Below, one piece after another: positions 38,901 to 50,807 of a stretch of 64,000 nucleotides of DNA; the stretch's first letter is position 1; the number at the start of each line of letters is the position of its first letter. Position numbers and translations under genes: made by a program. Under the pieces are notes generated by a model. That model saw only the letters and a list, made by a program, of their open reading frames with translations, was not told the origin of the DNA and did no database searches. Source of the DNA: Camellia lanceoleosa (Eukaryota > Streptophyta > Magnoliopsida > Ericales > Theaceae); contig CM045761.1 in the NCBI GenBank assembly GCA_025200525.1, positions 39,874,190 through 39,938,189 of the forward strand, given 5' to 3'.

Positions 38901-39829
38901 CATCACTTGGTATTACAATTGCAATCTCATCTGTAGTTGGTAGGTTATACCAACGTCGATCAGTTGTTGAATTGTAATGAAGCTGAGTAGGTAGATTGTG
39001 TCCTGCCGAGTCTAATTGATGTAAAATGGCATGAGCCTGGTGATATTTATCTACAAATGCATTGACTTGCAACAAACTATCCTAAATAGTTTTGAGAACA
39101 TCCCTTCTCAAGTTAGGATTTCTACGATTACAAATTTCTAAAGCTGAATAAGGGTCATAGATATACAGCTGAGCATAACTTGCATCCTGCCCTGGTTGTG
39201 GTTGTAGTGATCCTGTTCGATGTCGCAATTTCCTATGAATTGTGAATGATATAAGGCCCCTTCCACTGAATACTCTAGGATCCAATGTAGCACCAAAACT
39301 CGTAAAAGCATTGGCTGCATTGTACACTTTAGTATAACTTTGAAAGGATTTTGATTGATCATTATTCCCATTATACAATGCCTGAAGTGGTGGAGGTGGT
39401 GTAATAAGTAAAGGTAGCCTAATCTTTCCTTCTAAACAGCAAGTTCTGAATAAGGAACGCTTTATAGATGACTTTGTCAATTTTTCATCCATCTAATGTA
39501 AGGCTGAACAATAAGGACATAATACATCCATCTTGCCAAGATAATGGCGGCAAAAATCTTTGTGTACCCGGGCATGCCCGGGCGTCAATTGATATACTCA
39601 TAGGTAGATCTTCTAATTTATCATCAGTACATAGATCTTGTTGAAGAAATCGATTTATAGGAGTAGACCTACAAATATTTGTGTATAAATAAAATTCTGT
39701 AAAACAAAACAGTATGAGTAAAAATATGTATTTCAAGATTAGACACAATAGTTTACCGATTCCTTGGTGGGGCTAAAGATGTGTTTGGCATAGAAAACGA
39801 ACATGTAGAATGATTGGTAACCATTGTTC

Positions 39830-42175
39830 GTTTTGGTGCCGAATGAGAATCTTCAGTTATTGTTTCCCATTTCAAGCGAGTGTCGCGACGAATTGGTGTT
39901 AAAGAACATTATCTTAGTTGAACACATTCTTCTAATCCCGCTTGTTCTCGTTATAAGCATTGAAATTCAAAGTATGACTTTTCAATTTTTTCACACTCTC
40001 GCTGTGCCTGTTTGGCCAATGCAGCTTTTGATATTACATTATCATTTTGTGCCTAAAATGAAAATATTTTATCATTGAAGCAAAATATGTAAATATTTTG
40101 TGCTTAAAATGAAACTATCTTCTTATTTCTTCCCTTTCTCTTAATTTTGTTTTCTATTTTATTTGTTTTATACCTTTAATAGTGTTATCTTTATTTCTTT
40201 CTTTCTTATTTCTTTCCTTTCTATCTTCTTATTTCTTCTTTTTTCCTTTCCCTTTCTTTGTTTTATATTTTATATATTAAATAAGAATTAAAAACTTATC
40301 TTATTTAGTTTCTCCTTTCTTTATATATTTTTTCTTTATTCCTTCGTTTCTTTTTTCCTATTGTCTTTATATAAGTAGCAACTTATGGATGGTACATTAT
40401 CAATGAACATGTATCCATGCAAAATAAAAATAAATAAATTTGAAAAACACATACAAATAATAGCAAGTTATAGGAAAACATATTACAATCATTCTACAAA
40501 AACAACATAAAACAATAAATTTATTTTATATACTCATATCTTTTAACTATTCAAAATTTTGATTAGTTTTGCATCATATTTTTTAAAAAGAATATATACC
40601 ACTTGACATACATTTGTCATTCTCTTGCCGTAAGGAGCCATCTTTTCTTTTCTTTTAGACATTGGGTTGACCTTTTCTTTTTCTTTTGCCTAACAAATAT
40701 AAATAAAATATTCAAAAGATTAAAAAAATCTTATATAAATAAAATACATACAATGTTTGATTTGATTTTGTACTTACCGCACAAACACGGATAACATTAA
40801 GATCGTGCTCATCACGAATGACCACACCAACATTTCTAGATGGAGTTGTAGGAGGAGGCCTACAAAAATAGATTATGAACAAATTAAAATCTATATAATA
40901 AAGTGGTAATAGTAAGAGTAAAAAATTCAAGATTGTCTTAGGTGAAAAATTCTTTTTCTTTTACCAATTTGGTATTAAAGAAGGTAGTCTTGGGTTAATA
41001 CATTTTTTCAATCTTTCTTTTTCTCGTTTTCGTCGCAGGCGTTGTCCCAATTGGTATGTAGAACATGGCTTTTGATTTTTTTTCATGTTCTCGCCGTGTA
41101 CGTTGGGCCAATGCAGTTTTTGATAACACATTATCATTGTGTGCCTAAAATGAGAATATTATATAAGAAGGTGCATAAAATATGAAGATTAACTAACTTG
41201 CTTCCCTTTCATCATGTATTTTTTCTTCCTTTTAACTAACTTTTTCTCTTCACTCGATTAAGTTGTTAGTCATATAAGAACCAATGCATGTATTGATGAA
41301 ATTTAAAAATGGAGGAAAAAATAATTTGAAAACGTATTAAGCACACAAAACTGCAAACTCACTATGCACGCACTTAGTGGTTTAAAGACACTATCCATCT
41401 CTTTACAAAATGTACGTTGAAAAGGTAAATATTAGATCATTGGGTATGTAAAATGTGAATATTAGTGTGTAATGTTTTGTACTTTCCTTTTCACTCTTCT
41501 TGTTGTTTCTGTTATATTAAAATGCATTTTTGTCGTTTTCTTCTTTCCTTAAGAACTTCTTATAAGAAAAAAAAAAATTAAAAAAAAAATTATATTATGT
41601 AGTTTCTTTTTTATCACATATTTGTTCTTTCTTCTTATTTTTCTTTTTTGTTTTCTTTTATTATATTTTTATTATGCTATGTTGTAGATGCAACATGTGT
41701 TCATAAAAATTCAAATTAATGTTTATACAAATGCATTATCATGTTGTACAAATGCTTACTTTAACATGCTTCAAAAAAATATTTCACATTCAATAAAAAG
41801 AATTGAATAAATTTTTGAAAAAGAAACTTTTGAAAAATGTACATAAAAAAGAGTATATGTCACTATGCAATTCCTAAAAAAATCTATATAATATTCAAAA
41901 AAGAAACTTTTAAAAATTATTGAGAAATCATACTATGGGATGTGCATTTTCATTTCCTTTGCCATAAGGAATAGCTTTTTTTGTTTCCTTTGATATTACT
42001 TTGTCTTTTTCCTTTGCCTTTGCCTATGAAAAATAAGTACAATATATTTATAAATGATTTTTAAAATGATAAAAAAATACATGTCCAATGTTCAAGTGAC
42101 TTTTAGGCTTACATCATGAATGCGAATAGTATTAAGGTCACGCTCATCGCGAATAACAACATTAACATTTCTTTT
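39830..42175 (-). repeat. Duplicated three-exon module at the 5' side of the Helitron gene
   Basis: Three short exons occur twice in the same order on the minus strand. Module 1: NVNVVIRDERDLNTIRIHDV (about 42165-42106), AKAKEKDKVISKETKKAIPY followed by GKG (42026-41937), AHNDNVLSKTALAQRTRREH (41144-41010). Module 2: NVGVVIRDEHDLNVIRVCA (40840-40780), AKEKEKVNPMSKRKEKMAPY followed by GKR (40690-40607), AQNDNVISKAALAKQAQREC (40055-39830). Each exon has an AG acceptor and, where checked, a GTAAG donor (for example GTAAGCC after 42106, GTAAGTAC after 40780). The module offset is about 1.1-1.3 kb. The peptides are basic; function unknown. Confidence 0.72.
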
Positions 42176-42714
42176 TTGGAGAAATTGAACATATACATAC
42201 AAAAATTTTAGAGTGATAAATAAAACTTTATACACATAAATAAGAAAATTAGTAAAGGGAGGTGATATTACAGTTCGGTGTAAGTCCCCATCCACCTATA
42301 AAGTATGAGGAAAAAAAAAATTAGAATAGTGATATTGTCCATTACTGTTGTACTTAAATTTATAAGAGAGGTACTTAAATTTATATGAAGAGAAAAAAGA
42401 AAAAAAAAAAAAAACAAACTTAACCAAAAATAGTGATATTGTCCATAACTGTTGTACTTCAACCTAAAAATGTTTGGTTATATAATTTTAGACACAAAGA
42501 AACAAAAAATTAGCAATAATAAAAGTTAATATGGATTTCATTGGCAATGAAATATTAGTTCCAAATCTGTTGCTACCAAATCGAATAATAAAATTCTAAA
42601 TTTTATTTAAATAAATAACTGTCATGAATAGAAAATACTTAACGGGTTACAATCAAGAGGAGAAGAAATAAATAAAAATATAAATTTCTAAGAAAAAGAA
42701 AAAGGCCAACCCAA

Positions 42715-45700
42715 TGTTTAGAATAGATGTATTTTAACAACCACATTAAAATGATAAAATTAAAATCGGAGTACAACGGGCCTATTTGGTGCAGTTTAAA
42801 AGCTGCTTATTTCAGCTTTCAGCTTAATTTAAGCTATTTTGATGTGTTTGGTTTAGTTTATAGCTTATAACTTATAACTTTTTGAAAGTCAGAAATCAAC
42901 TTATTCTTTGAGTGGTGCAGGAGATGCTCAATTTATAAGTCAGAAATCAGCTTATGTTCATAATTATAAGCTATAAGTTGTTTAGGCATAAGTTATAAGT
43001 ACTTTTCCATAACTCTACCAAACAGGGCCAACAATTGTTCAAAATTGAACCTTTCTCTTTTCTAACTAACTTCAATTTTATAGAGATGAAATTAAAAACA
43101 AAATCAAAACCCGTTATAATCATAATCACAAATTTATGCCAAAAAAAATAATTCAACAGATACCAGAGGCACGTGCCTTCTCTGTTTAGAATGGTACAAT
43201 TTTTAAAAAAAAAAAAATTTATAACAAAATGTTAAATTCATTTTTTTGGATTAAGTTAAATACTTGGTGAATTTGATTCAAAGCAAAACGGATTATGTTA
43301 AATACTTGCCTTAAGTTAAATACTTGTAAGTTTAATACATTTTTTTTTTCATGAAGACAACTAAAGTAATATACACACATATACATTGACCAGAATTTTT
43401 GAAATACAACATAGAATATTATATAAACTCTCTTACCATATTACACATAAATATTAAAATGCCAAGTCTTTCAAATTTTTCTTTTAATTAGGAATTCTAG
43501 ATATTCACAAAAAAATTAAATGAAAAATATTTATCATTTGTACATTAGAATCACATAGCAAATAAATATTGCATTTGAATGGTACAACTAAATAAATATA
43601 TTACATAGCAAATAAAATGTTAAATAATTTTTTATGAGTGTCAATTTAATTTTTTTGTTTCGGGAAGATCAACTAAATAAATCATCTTTACTTTCATTTT
43701 AAATAGCTCCAAACAAACAGTCCGTTCCCCCCCTCTCTCTCTCTCCCTCTCTCTCTCTCTACATTCTTTGCGAAACCCATAATCAAACTCACATTTTTTC
43801 AGTCAACCTAGCATTTAGAATAGATATTTTTTAACAATCACATTAAAATGATAAATTAAAACTGGAGCACAATATGATTGTCTAAATTTGAATTTTTCTC
43901 TTTGTTAACTGACTTCAATTTTATAGAGATGAAATTAAAACCAAAATCACACAACAAATATATTACATTTGAATGGTACAACTAAATAAATATATTACGC
44001 AGCAAATAAAATGTTAAATAAATTTTTTTGAGTGTGAGTTTAATTTTTTTGTTGCAGAAAGATCAACTAAATAAATCACCCTTAATTTCTTTTTAAATAG
44101 CTCCAAACAAACAGTTTCTTCCCTATCAGACTAATTTGTACAACACAGAGCACTAAACACAAACCAAGTCCCAAATAACCCTCTCTCTCTCTCTCTCTCT
44201 ACATTCTTTGAGAAACTCATAATCAAGCTTACATTTTTTGAGTCAACCCAACGTTTAGAATAGATGTTTTTTAACAATCATATTAAAATGATAAATTAAA
44301 ACTGGAGTACAATAATTGTCCAAATTTGAACTTTTCTCTTTGTTAACTGACTTCAATTTTATAGTGATGAAATTAAAACCGAAATTAAAGTCCATTATTA
44401 TTATAAATATTTTGAAATTCACCATGTATGACTTGGAAAGTTGAAACATAAATTTATGCCCAAAAAAAAAAAAAAATCACCATGTAACAAAGCCATTTTA
44501 TAAGTAATAATGAATAATTATTTCATAAAGGCAACTAAAGTAATACACACATATATATATTCACCAGAATTTTTAAAATACAACGTAGAATATTATACTT
44601 CCTTAAAAAGGTGCCCAAAAAAAAAAAAAAACATAAACTCTCTTGTCATATTACACATAAATGTTGAAATGCCAAGTCTCTGAAATTTTTCTTTCAATTA
44701 GGAACTCTAGATATTCAAAAAAAATTATATGAAAAATATTTATCATCTATACAACACAGAGCACTAACCACAAACCAAGTCACAAATAACCTCTCTCTTT
44801 CTCTCTCTACATTCTTTGAGAAACCTATAATCAAACTCACATTTTCTGAGTCAACCCAGCATTTAGAATAGATATTTTTTAACAATTACATTAAAATGAT
44901 AAATTAAAACTGGAGCACAATAATTGTCCGAATTTGAACTTTTCTCTTTCTTAACTAACTTTAATTTTATAGACATGAAATTAAAACCAAAATCAAAACC
45001 CATTATAATCATAAATATTTTGAAGTTCACCATTTATGACTTGGAAAGTCCAAACATAAATTTATGCAAAAAAAAAAAAATTCACTAGATAACAAAGTCA
45101 TTTTATAAGCTATAATGAATAATTATTTCATGAAGCAACTAAAGTAATACACACATATACATTGACCAGAATTTTTGAAATACAACATAAAATATTATAC
45201 TCTCTTAAAAATGTGCAAAAAAAATAAAATAAAAAATAATCTCTCTTGTCATATTTCACATAAATGTTAAAATACCTAGTCTTTCAAATTTTTCTTTTAA
45301 TTAGAAACTCTAGATATTCAAAAAAAAGTTAAATGAAAAAAAACAGTCCCATTCTTTTTAGAATCACACAACAAATATGCTACATTTGAATGGCACAATT
45401 TTATTTTTTTTTATAACAAAATGTTAAATACATTTTTTTGGGTTAAATTAAATACTTGGTGAATTTGATTCAAAACAAAACGGATTATGTTAAATACTTG
45501 TGTTAAGTTAAATACTTGTAAGTTTAATACATTTTTTTTTTGTTGAAGACAACTAAAGTAATACACACATATATACATTGACCAGAATTTTTTGAAATAC
45601 AACATAAAATACCCCTTAAAAAGGTGCAAAATAAATAAATAAATAAATAAACTCTCTTGCCATATTACACATAAATGTTAAAATGCCAAGTCTTTCAAAT

Positions 45701-46610
45701 TTTTCTTTTAATTAGGAACTCTAGAAAAAAAAAAAAAAAAAAAAACAGTCCATTTCTTTTTAGAATCACACAACAAATATATTACATTTGAATGGTACAA
45801 TTTTTATTTTTTATAATAAAATGTTAAATACATTTTTGTGGGTTAAGTTAAATACTTGGTAAATTTGATTCAAAGCAAAACAGATTATGTTAAATACTTG
45901 GATTAAGTAAAATACTTGTAAATTTAATACATTTTTTTTTTTCATGAAGACAACTAAAGTAATATACACATATATACATTCACCAGAATTTTTTGAAATA
46001 CAACATAGAATACTATACTCTTTTAAAAAAGTACCACAAAAAAGAAAAGAAAACATAAACTCTCTTGCCAAATTACACATAAATGTTAAAATGCCCAGTC
46101 ACTGAAATTTTTCTTTTAATTAGGAACTCTATATATTCAAAAAACAATTTATGAAAAATATTTATTATCTGTACAACACAGAGCACTAAAATATTTATAA
46201 AAAAATATTCAAAAAAAATTTATAAAAATATTTATCATTTGTACAAAAAAAAAAAAAGACATAAATTCTCTTGCCATATTACACATAAATGTTAAAATGC
46301 CAAGTCTTTCAAATTTTTCTTTTAATTAGGAACTCTAGATATTCAAAAAAAAATTAAATGAAAAAAATAGTCCCTTTCTTTTTAGAATCACACAACATAT
46401 ATACTACATTTGAATGGTACAATTTTATTTTATTTTATAACAAAATGTTAAATACATTTTTTTGGGTTAAGTTAAATACTTGGTGAATTTGATTCAAAGC
46501 AAAACGGATTATTGTAAATACTTGTGTTAAGTTAAATACTTGTAAATTTAATACATTTTTTTTTTATGAAAACAACTAAAGTAATACACACATATATACA
46601 TTCACTTATC
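42715..46610. repeat. Modular AT-rich tandem-repeat array (~3.9 kb)
   Basis: Several diverged modules recur in varying order. Module W (cacataaatgttaaaatgcc then aagtctttcaaatttttc) appears near 43440, 44650, 45250, 45660, 46070 and 46275. Module X (acttggtgaatttgattcaa then agcaaaacggatta) appears near 43260, 45450, 45850 and 46475. Module Y (acattgaccagaatttttga) appears near 43385, 44560, 45160, 45570 and 45975. Module Z (tttagaatagatgttttttaac then aatc.cattaaaatgataaa) appears near 42720, 43813, 44254 and 44862. No coding sequence. Confidence 0.8.
42778..43029. mobile_element. Tourist-like MITE inside the tandem array
   Basis: 252 bp. Left end GGGCCTATTTGGTGCAGTT; right end inverted GGCCCTGTTTGGTAGAGTT. 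The core is rich in ttataagct/agcttataa. Flanked by AAC (42775-42777 and 43030-43032). The other Z modules (gagtacaataattgtcc) show the empty site. A 3-bp target duplication and GGCC-type ends fit PIF/Harbinger MITEs. Confidence 0.72.
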
Positions 46611-47129
46611 CTATTTCTAATTTATCTCGACGGGCAGGGTATCAAATGACTACCCTTTGTGCCTAGGTTAGGCTTCCCTTCGGAATATGGATGAATCCAC
46701 TGTGTGTTTCCGTGTCATTTGATTTCATAAGTTTATCGGTTGGGATGGATTTGTAAGACATGATTGTGAACTATTCTTAGAAAGAAATATTCTACTTCCA
46801 TTTATGGGATTTACCTATACAGGTCAATGATCTTGTGATGCTGGACGGCCGACAAAATGTAAAAGAAAAGAAAGGCCACACCAAAAGAAAATAAGAGAGA
46901 AACCCTTTCTGATTTCAATATCCAAAATTCAGTAATCATAGTCTGAGTAATCCTGTTCTATAATTGCCAATTTATAGGCATCCAAGAGAATCCTAATTAA
47001 AAGTTATCAAAGATGGAACAATACAATGTTTAAATCCTAATTGATATCCTAATCTTCAATTCTTTCCTCATCCAACGCTTTGTCTATCATCATCCTTTTC
47101 TTGTCAACCATGATAGCAAGTTATATGTA
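46611..47129. other. Unassigned stretch
   Basis: More balanced base composition than its neighbours (tatctcgacgggcagggtat, cctttgtgcctaggttaggc). It could be the remains of an LTR, but I found no ends, target duplication or coding sequence. Confidence 0.35.
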
Positions 47130-47666
47130 CGGAGCTGCTACGTAGCTCGAAAGTGTCAAGCTCGAAATTGGCTCGAGTCCAAAACGACGTCGTTTTGGAG
47201 GAATATTTTTTTTTTTTTTTTGTCATTCATTCTCGTTTTTGTTTGATCATCTTCAGCTGTGTTTTCTGCAAATCTTGTTCATCAAGGGAGATGAAATAAG
47301 AAGAAGAAGAAGAAGAGAGATGGAGCAGAGAAGAAGAAGAAGAGAGATGGAGCAGGGGAGACATCATCATCAACAACCAAAATCAAAAAACAACACAACA
47401 ACTATTCAAATCATCATCAACAACAATCACAACAACACACAACATCATCACAATCAAACACAAATTTTCAAAATCAAAATAAAAAAATTAAAAAAAACAC
47501 AGATCTAAAAAAAAAAAAAATCAAAATCGCGATTTGTTCCCAAATCAAACACAAAATTGGCTCGTTTTCAGCGATCGGAGGGAGACCCAGATAGTCGTCG
47601 TTGCGATTGTCGGCGGGGGAGGAGAGGAGCCACGACACGTCGCCGATGGAGTTCTCCAGCTGTTGC

Positions 47667-48842
47667 TGTTGGAAATGGTTATAAAATTCTGGGTAAAACC
47701 AGAATTTTTTCCTAAGTTTGGTCTAATTTTTAGGTGGGCCCTGTGCATCGATTTACACGGGTCAAAGTGGTAACGCGTTCTTTGCCGCGTTGTGATTCAC
47801 GTGGTATATTTGATTGCTCAAAACCATTACCGAGTGAATAGGAAATTGAAGCCAAAGTATGCTCCATGGAAATGGTGTTTTGGTGGAAATTCTTTAAAGG
47901 TTTAAATAAGGCTTGTCCCACATTGATTTGGTAGGAGGTTTTGAAAGGGTTTATAAGGCATGGGTTTGATACTTAGGGTGTGCCCCAAAGGGTACCCAAG
48001 TGTTTTAGAGGGAGAGGTTATGAGCAAAATGGGCTAGACCCATTGGACCAAAAAATCACCACATGCGCGCGCCGCCGCCGTCCGTCCGGTCTGTCGGGCG
48101 GGCTGCGCGCGGGTGCGTGGTGTGAGGTTGGGTAGGGCCCTTCCCGTTTTTGATATCTGTTTGAAATGTAATTCAACAGATTCAAATCTGTTTGAATTCA
48201 AAGCCAACAGGTTTCCAGGTTTCATATGTAATTCAACAGATTCAAATCTGTTTGAATTCAAAGCCAACAGGTTTCCAGGTTTCATACCTGTTCAATTCAA
48301 ATCCTATAGCCACCATTCCATCTATAAATAGGACAGCCCTCATTTGGATTTAGTAATCTTTAATTTTCGTCCTTCATAATTCTGAAAACATTCTCTTCAT
48401 GTTGCTGCATTATTTTATTGTCAGAGAGAGTATAAACACTTAGTGTGTTCGTTAGGCAAACAATTTGTAGTGCTGCTATTGTTTGTAGTAGATCATTTTA
48501 TCCTGGGAGATAGACGTCCAAATTCTGAAAGCACCGTGGAGAGGACGAATCTGTCTTAAGGACACAGTGTTAAACACTGGACTTGATCAGAAAAGTAATT
48601 CAAAGAAATTAACCAAGTAAGTTGTTTAATTTTATTCTGTTTTTTAATTTGTTTATTTAATCAGATTTTAATTTTGTTTTTGTAACAAAATAAAATCTGT
48701 TATTTATTTATTTATTTTTATTTCGAGTTTGATTTTTGTAATCAAACATATTCTCTCATTTTCTTTATTTCTTTAATTCTAATTGTTGTTTTGTACACAA
48801 TAGAATTAATATCTTTTAAATACAGTGAAGATTGTTCCAACA
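47667..48842. mobile_element. Solo LTR, 1176 bp, with perfect 5-bp TSD
   Basis: Begins TGTTGGAAATGG and ends GATTGTTCCAACA, so the ends are inverted repeats (TGTTGGAA). Flanked by GTTGC on both sides (47662-47666 and 48843-48847). It contains a TATA box (TCTATAAATAGGA, near 48320), giving the plus strand as the likely transcription direction. It also has a perfect 60-bp tandem duplication (48167-48226 and 48227-48286). No internal retroelement genes, so LTR-LTR recombination is inferred. TGTTGG ends with a TATA box of this kind fit Ty1/copia. Confidence 0.88.
48167..48286 (+). repeat. Perfect 60-bp tandem duplication in the solo LTR
   Basis: Two identical consecutive 60-bp units starting tgtaattcaacagattcaaa, each holding an internal CAGATTCAAATCTG palindrome. 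Just upstream of the TATA box, so in the presumed U3 enhancer region. Confidence 0.92.
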
Positions 48843-49058
48843 GTTGCGAGGTTTTCCGGAAGATGATCGAAGATATCACCGCCAATCACCGACCGCCATC
48901 ACCGATCTTCCTTCTCTTCTCTCTTCTTCTTCTCTTCTTCTCTCTCTCCTCTCTATCTCGCCTCTGTCTGTTATTGAAGGGAAGGAAAAGAATAAAAAAA
49001 AAAAAGACACTTCGAGCCAGTTTTCGAGCCCCAGTGTTCGAGCTATGGGGCATTTCCC

Positions 49059-50040
49059 TTATACGTATACATATACATATTTATTTTTAATTTTGTAAGT
49101 GGCCATGATGACATTGGATCTTAGCTTTGTGTGCCTGTGCGGGGCACGCGTGACCACACTATACATTGTGAGCAAATGGATAGAGACAATATAAGATTTA
49201 TACTTTGTAGAACTTATGTAGATCATGAGTTGTCATCCATTGAAGAATTATACTTTTAATATTTTTTTTTTGTGTGTGAAGATCATGGTTTTATCATGTG
49301 TAGATCATGGTTTTATGAAAGAAATCCATCTCCTATCCATACTTTATTTTAAAATTTTATCAAAAAAGATTAAAAGTATTATTATTGGAGATTTGGTAAA
49401 ATTTTGAATCTATTATGTTTTTCCTATGTATAATAGTCAAATAATTTTGAGACTAACCTTATCAACCATGATAGTTGACAGTAAACACAATGTGTATAAT
49501 CTTTTTTTTTTTTTTTTTGAACACCAAACCAATGAACACCAAATCAGTTTTATCTATTATGTTTTTCCTTATAATAGTCAAATATACAAATGTGTATAAC
49601 CTCACTGAAACAGCTACTATACAAATATAATAGCCAAATATGTTTTTCTAATAGCCAAATAATTATGTTTTACCAATTTTTGTCTCTCCATGAGCACAAA
49701 GCAGCTACTCTCTCTCAGTGTGTATATATTTATCAACCATCACCTATCAATCCTCATTTCCTTCTTTATCTCACTCAAACAGCTTACCTTACCATGAGCA
49801 CAAAGCCAACTAATAAAAAACAGAGTCAAACAGCTTATCTCATTTCCTTCTTTGCAACTACTCTTTAATTTTGTCTCTCTTCCTTTCTCTCAGTGTGTAT
49901 ATATCTATCAACCATCACCTACTCAAACAGCTTACCTGATAACTATACACCATCAGCACAGAGCCTACTAATAAAAAACAGAGTCAACTACTCTTTAATT
50001 TTTATTTTTTGATTGATGACTACTCTTTAATTTTTACTCA
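49059..50040. other. Gene-free stretch with short duplicated blocks
   Basis: Blocks such as tctcagtgtgtatatat, atcaaccatcacct, caaacagctta and ctaataaaaaacagagtcaa occur twice (around 49710-49880 and 49885-50010). No coding sequence. Confidence 0.5.
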
Positions 50041-50573
50041 AGGCACGGTGTAAAAAACAGGAAATCAATTAACTTGAGTCAATTTTATTATTCTTCTTCA
50101 GTTACCAAAGCAATAACAAAAGAAAAAAATAAGAACCAAAGTAATAAACTAACTCAGCAGCCGAAGTGATGTCGAGTCGGAGTGAACAATGATAAGAGTG
50201 GTTAGAGTGAGATTTTCAAAAGCTCTTATGAAGGCTCTGATTTGAACAACGATGTAAGCTATGATGAAGGCAAAAGCTGAGATTTTCAAAAAAAATCAAG
50301 AAGAAGAACGGAGAGGAAGAGAGAGATAGAGAGGGTAGACAGAGAAATAGAGAGGGAATGTGGGTAGACAGAGGTTAGATGGGGAGACAGAGGTTAGATA
50401 CTGATGGAGAAGAGTAGGGAAACAGACAGCAGAGTGTTGGGCGAGAACATCATCAACTGAAGAATTAATCTGAGCCATGGATAGATATTAGAATTGATCT
50501 GAGCCACTGAAAGAAAATGTGTCTCTCATACATTTTATACATTTTCAAAAACCCTTCTCCCTTATTATATAGA
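50041..50573 (-). mobile_element. Short Helitron-like fragment (5' end kept, 3' hairpin cut in half)
   Basis: On the minus strand it begins A|TCTATATAATAAGGGAG at 50573, a classic Helitron 5' TC end after a host A. It finishes near 50041 with ACACCGTGCCTTGAG, the first half of the family's 3' hairpin without the second arm or the CTAG end. The interior is GA-rich and non-coding. Alternatively the 5' end at 50573 belongs to the large Helitron ending at 31992. Confidence 0.5.
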
Positions 50574-50807
50574 TTTTTTAATTATTTAGAAAAGAAATAG
50601 GATAGATTGGTAGAGATCCTCCAAATTTTCTTTTATTATTAAAATTGTAATTTTTTAATGTTGTGTTTAGTTGAGAGATTTGAAAATATAAAGATAAAAA
50701 ATAGATAAAATATACTTATATTTCATATAATTTTATACATACTTTATTTATTTATTTTTTAATTTTTTAAAATATTTTTTTAAATCTCCCAAACAAACAT
50801 AGTTAAC
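50574..50807. other. Short AT-rich spacer
   Basis: No gene or element seen. Confidence 0.5.

Larger units (their letters stand above)
32907..42175 (-). pseudogene. Helitron Rep-helicase (HUH/Y2 plus PIF1-like SF1B helicase), broken
   Basis: A rolling-circle transposase. On the minus strand: duplicated N-terminal exons (listed separately); Cys motif VLCPYCSALH near 39520; Helitron_like_N region with HPAYLPLHYVLLFPYGE near 38780; Rep HUH motif KRGLPHMHALLFL near 38170 and the two-tyrosine motif VKYIHKYIYKGYDR near 37750, both intact; then helicase. Walker A is destroyed ([12 protein letters not shown] near 36730). Walker [10 protein letters not shown] (36500), [11 protein letters not shown] (36370), TINKSQGQS (33080) and [10 protein letters not shown] (33020) remain. 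Stops include 39495-39493, 38766-38764, 37647-37645 and 37197-37195, plus a frame change between 36904 and 36653. A possible intron (GTAACA...TTTTTTTAG) lies near 36209-36128. An LTR element splits it at 33549-35989. It cannot work as it stands. Confidence 0.9.
31992..42300 (-). mobile_element. Decayed autonomous Helitron (5' end not fixed)
   Basis: On the minus strand the 3' end reads ...ACACCGTGCCTTTAGGCACG, then GGCATACGTTAG|T, with a 7-8 bp stem at 32003-32020 and the last base at 31992. The terminal CTAG has become TTAG (C to T). Upstream are a PIF1-type helicase, an HUH/Y2 Rep and at least six short 5' exons. The 5' TC terminus is not resolved: the coding part begins near 42175, and a Helitron-type 5' end (ATCTATATAATAAGGG) on the same strand lies at 50573, which could belong to this element or to a separate short one. 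Confidence 0.85.
47130..49058. mobile_element. TIR element 1 (GGCTCGAA family), split by a solo LTR
   Basis: Left end CGGAGCTGCTACGTAGCTCG; right end inverted GGGAAATGCCCCATAGCTCG. Both continue AA, and about 16 of 21 aligned bases match. The flanks are TTATATGTA (47121-47129) and TTATACGTA (49059-49067), a 9-bp direct repeat with one mismatch. Near the left end it carries AAAACGACGTCGTTTTGG. The interior is GAAGAAG/CTTCTT-rich and non-coding. The 9-bp duplication suggests a Mutator-type MITE. The original length without the LTR and its duplication is about 750 bp. Confidence 0.68.

Noticed and set aside
42715..46610. CRISPR-like array
   Set aside because: Repeats are long, diverged and of mixed order in a plant nuclear genome; there are no short identical repeats with unique spacers.
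46611..46800. Organelle DNA insertion (more balanced base composition)
   Set aside because: No plastid or mitochondrial gene could be recognised.
47239..47508. Arg/His/Asn-rich 89-codon frame
   Set aside because: Encoded by GAAGAA and CAACAA/CATCAT simple repeats inside TIR element 1.
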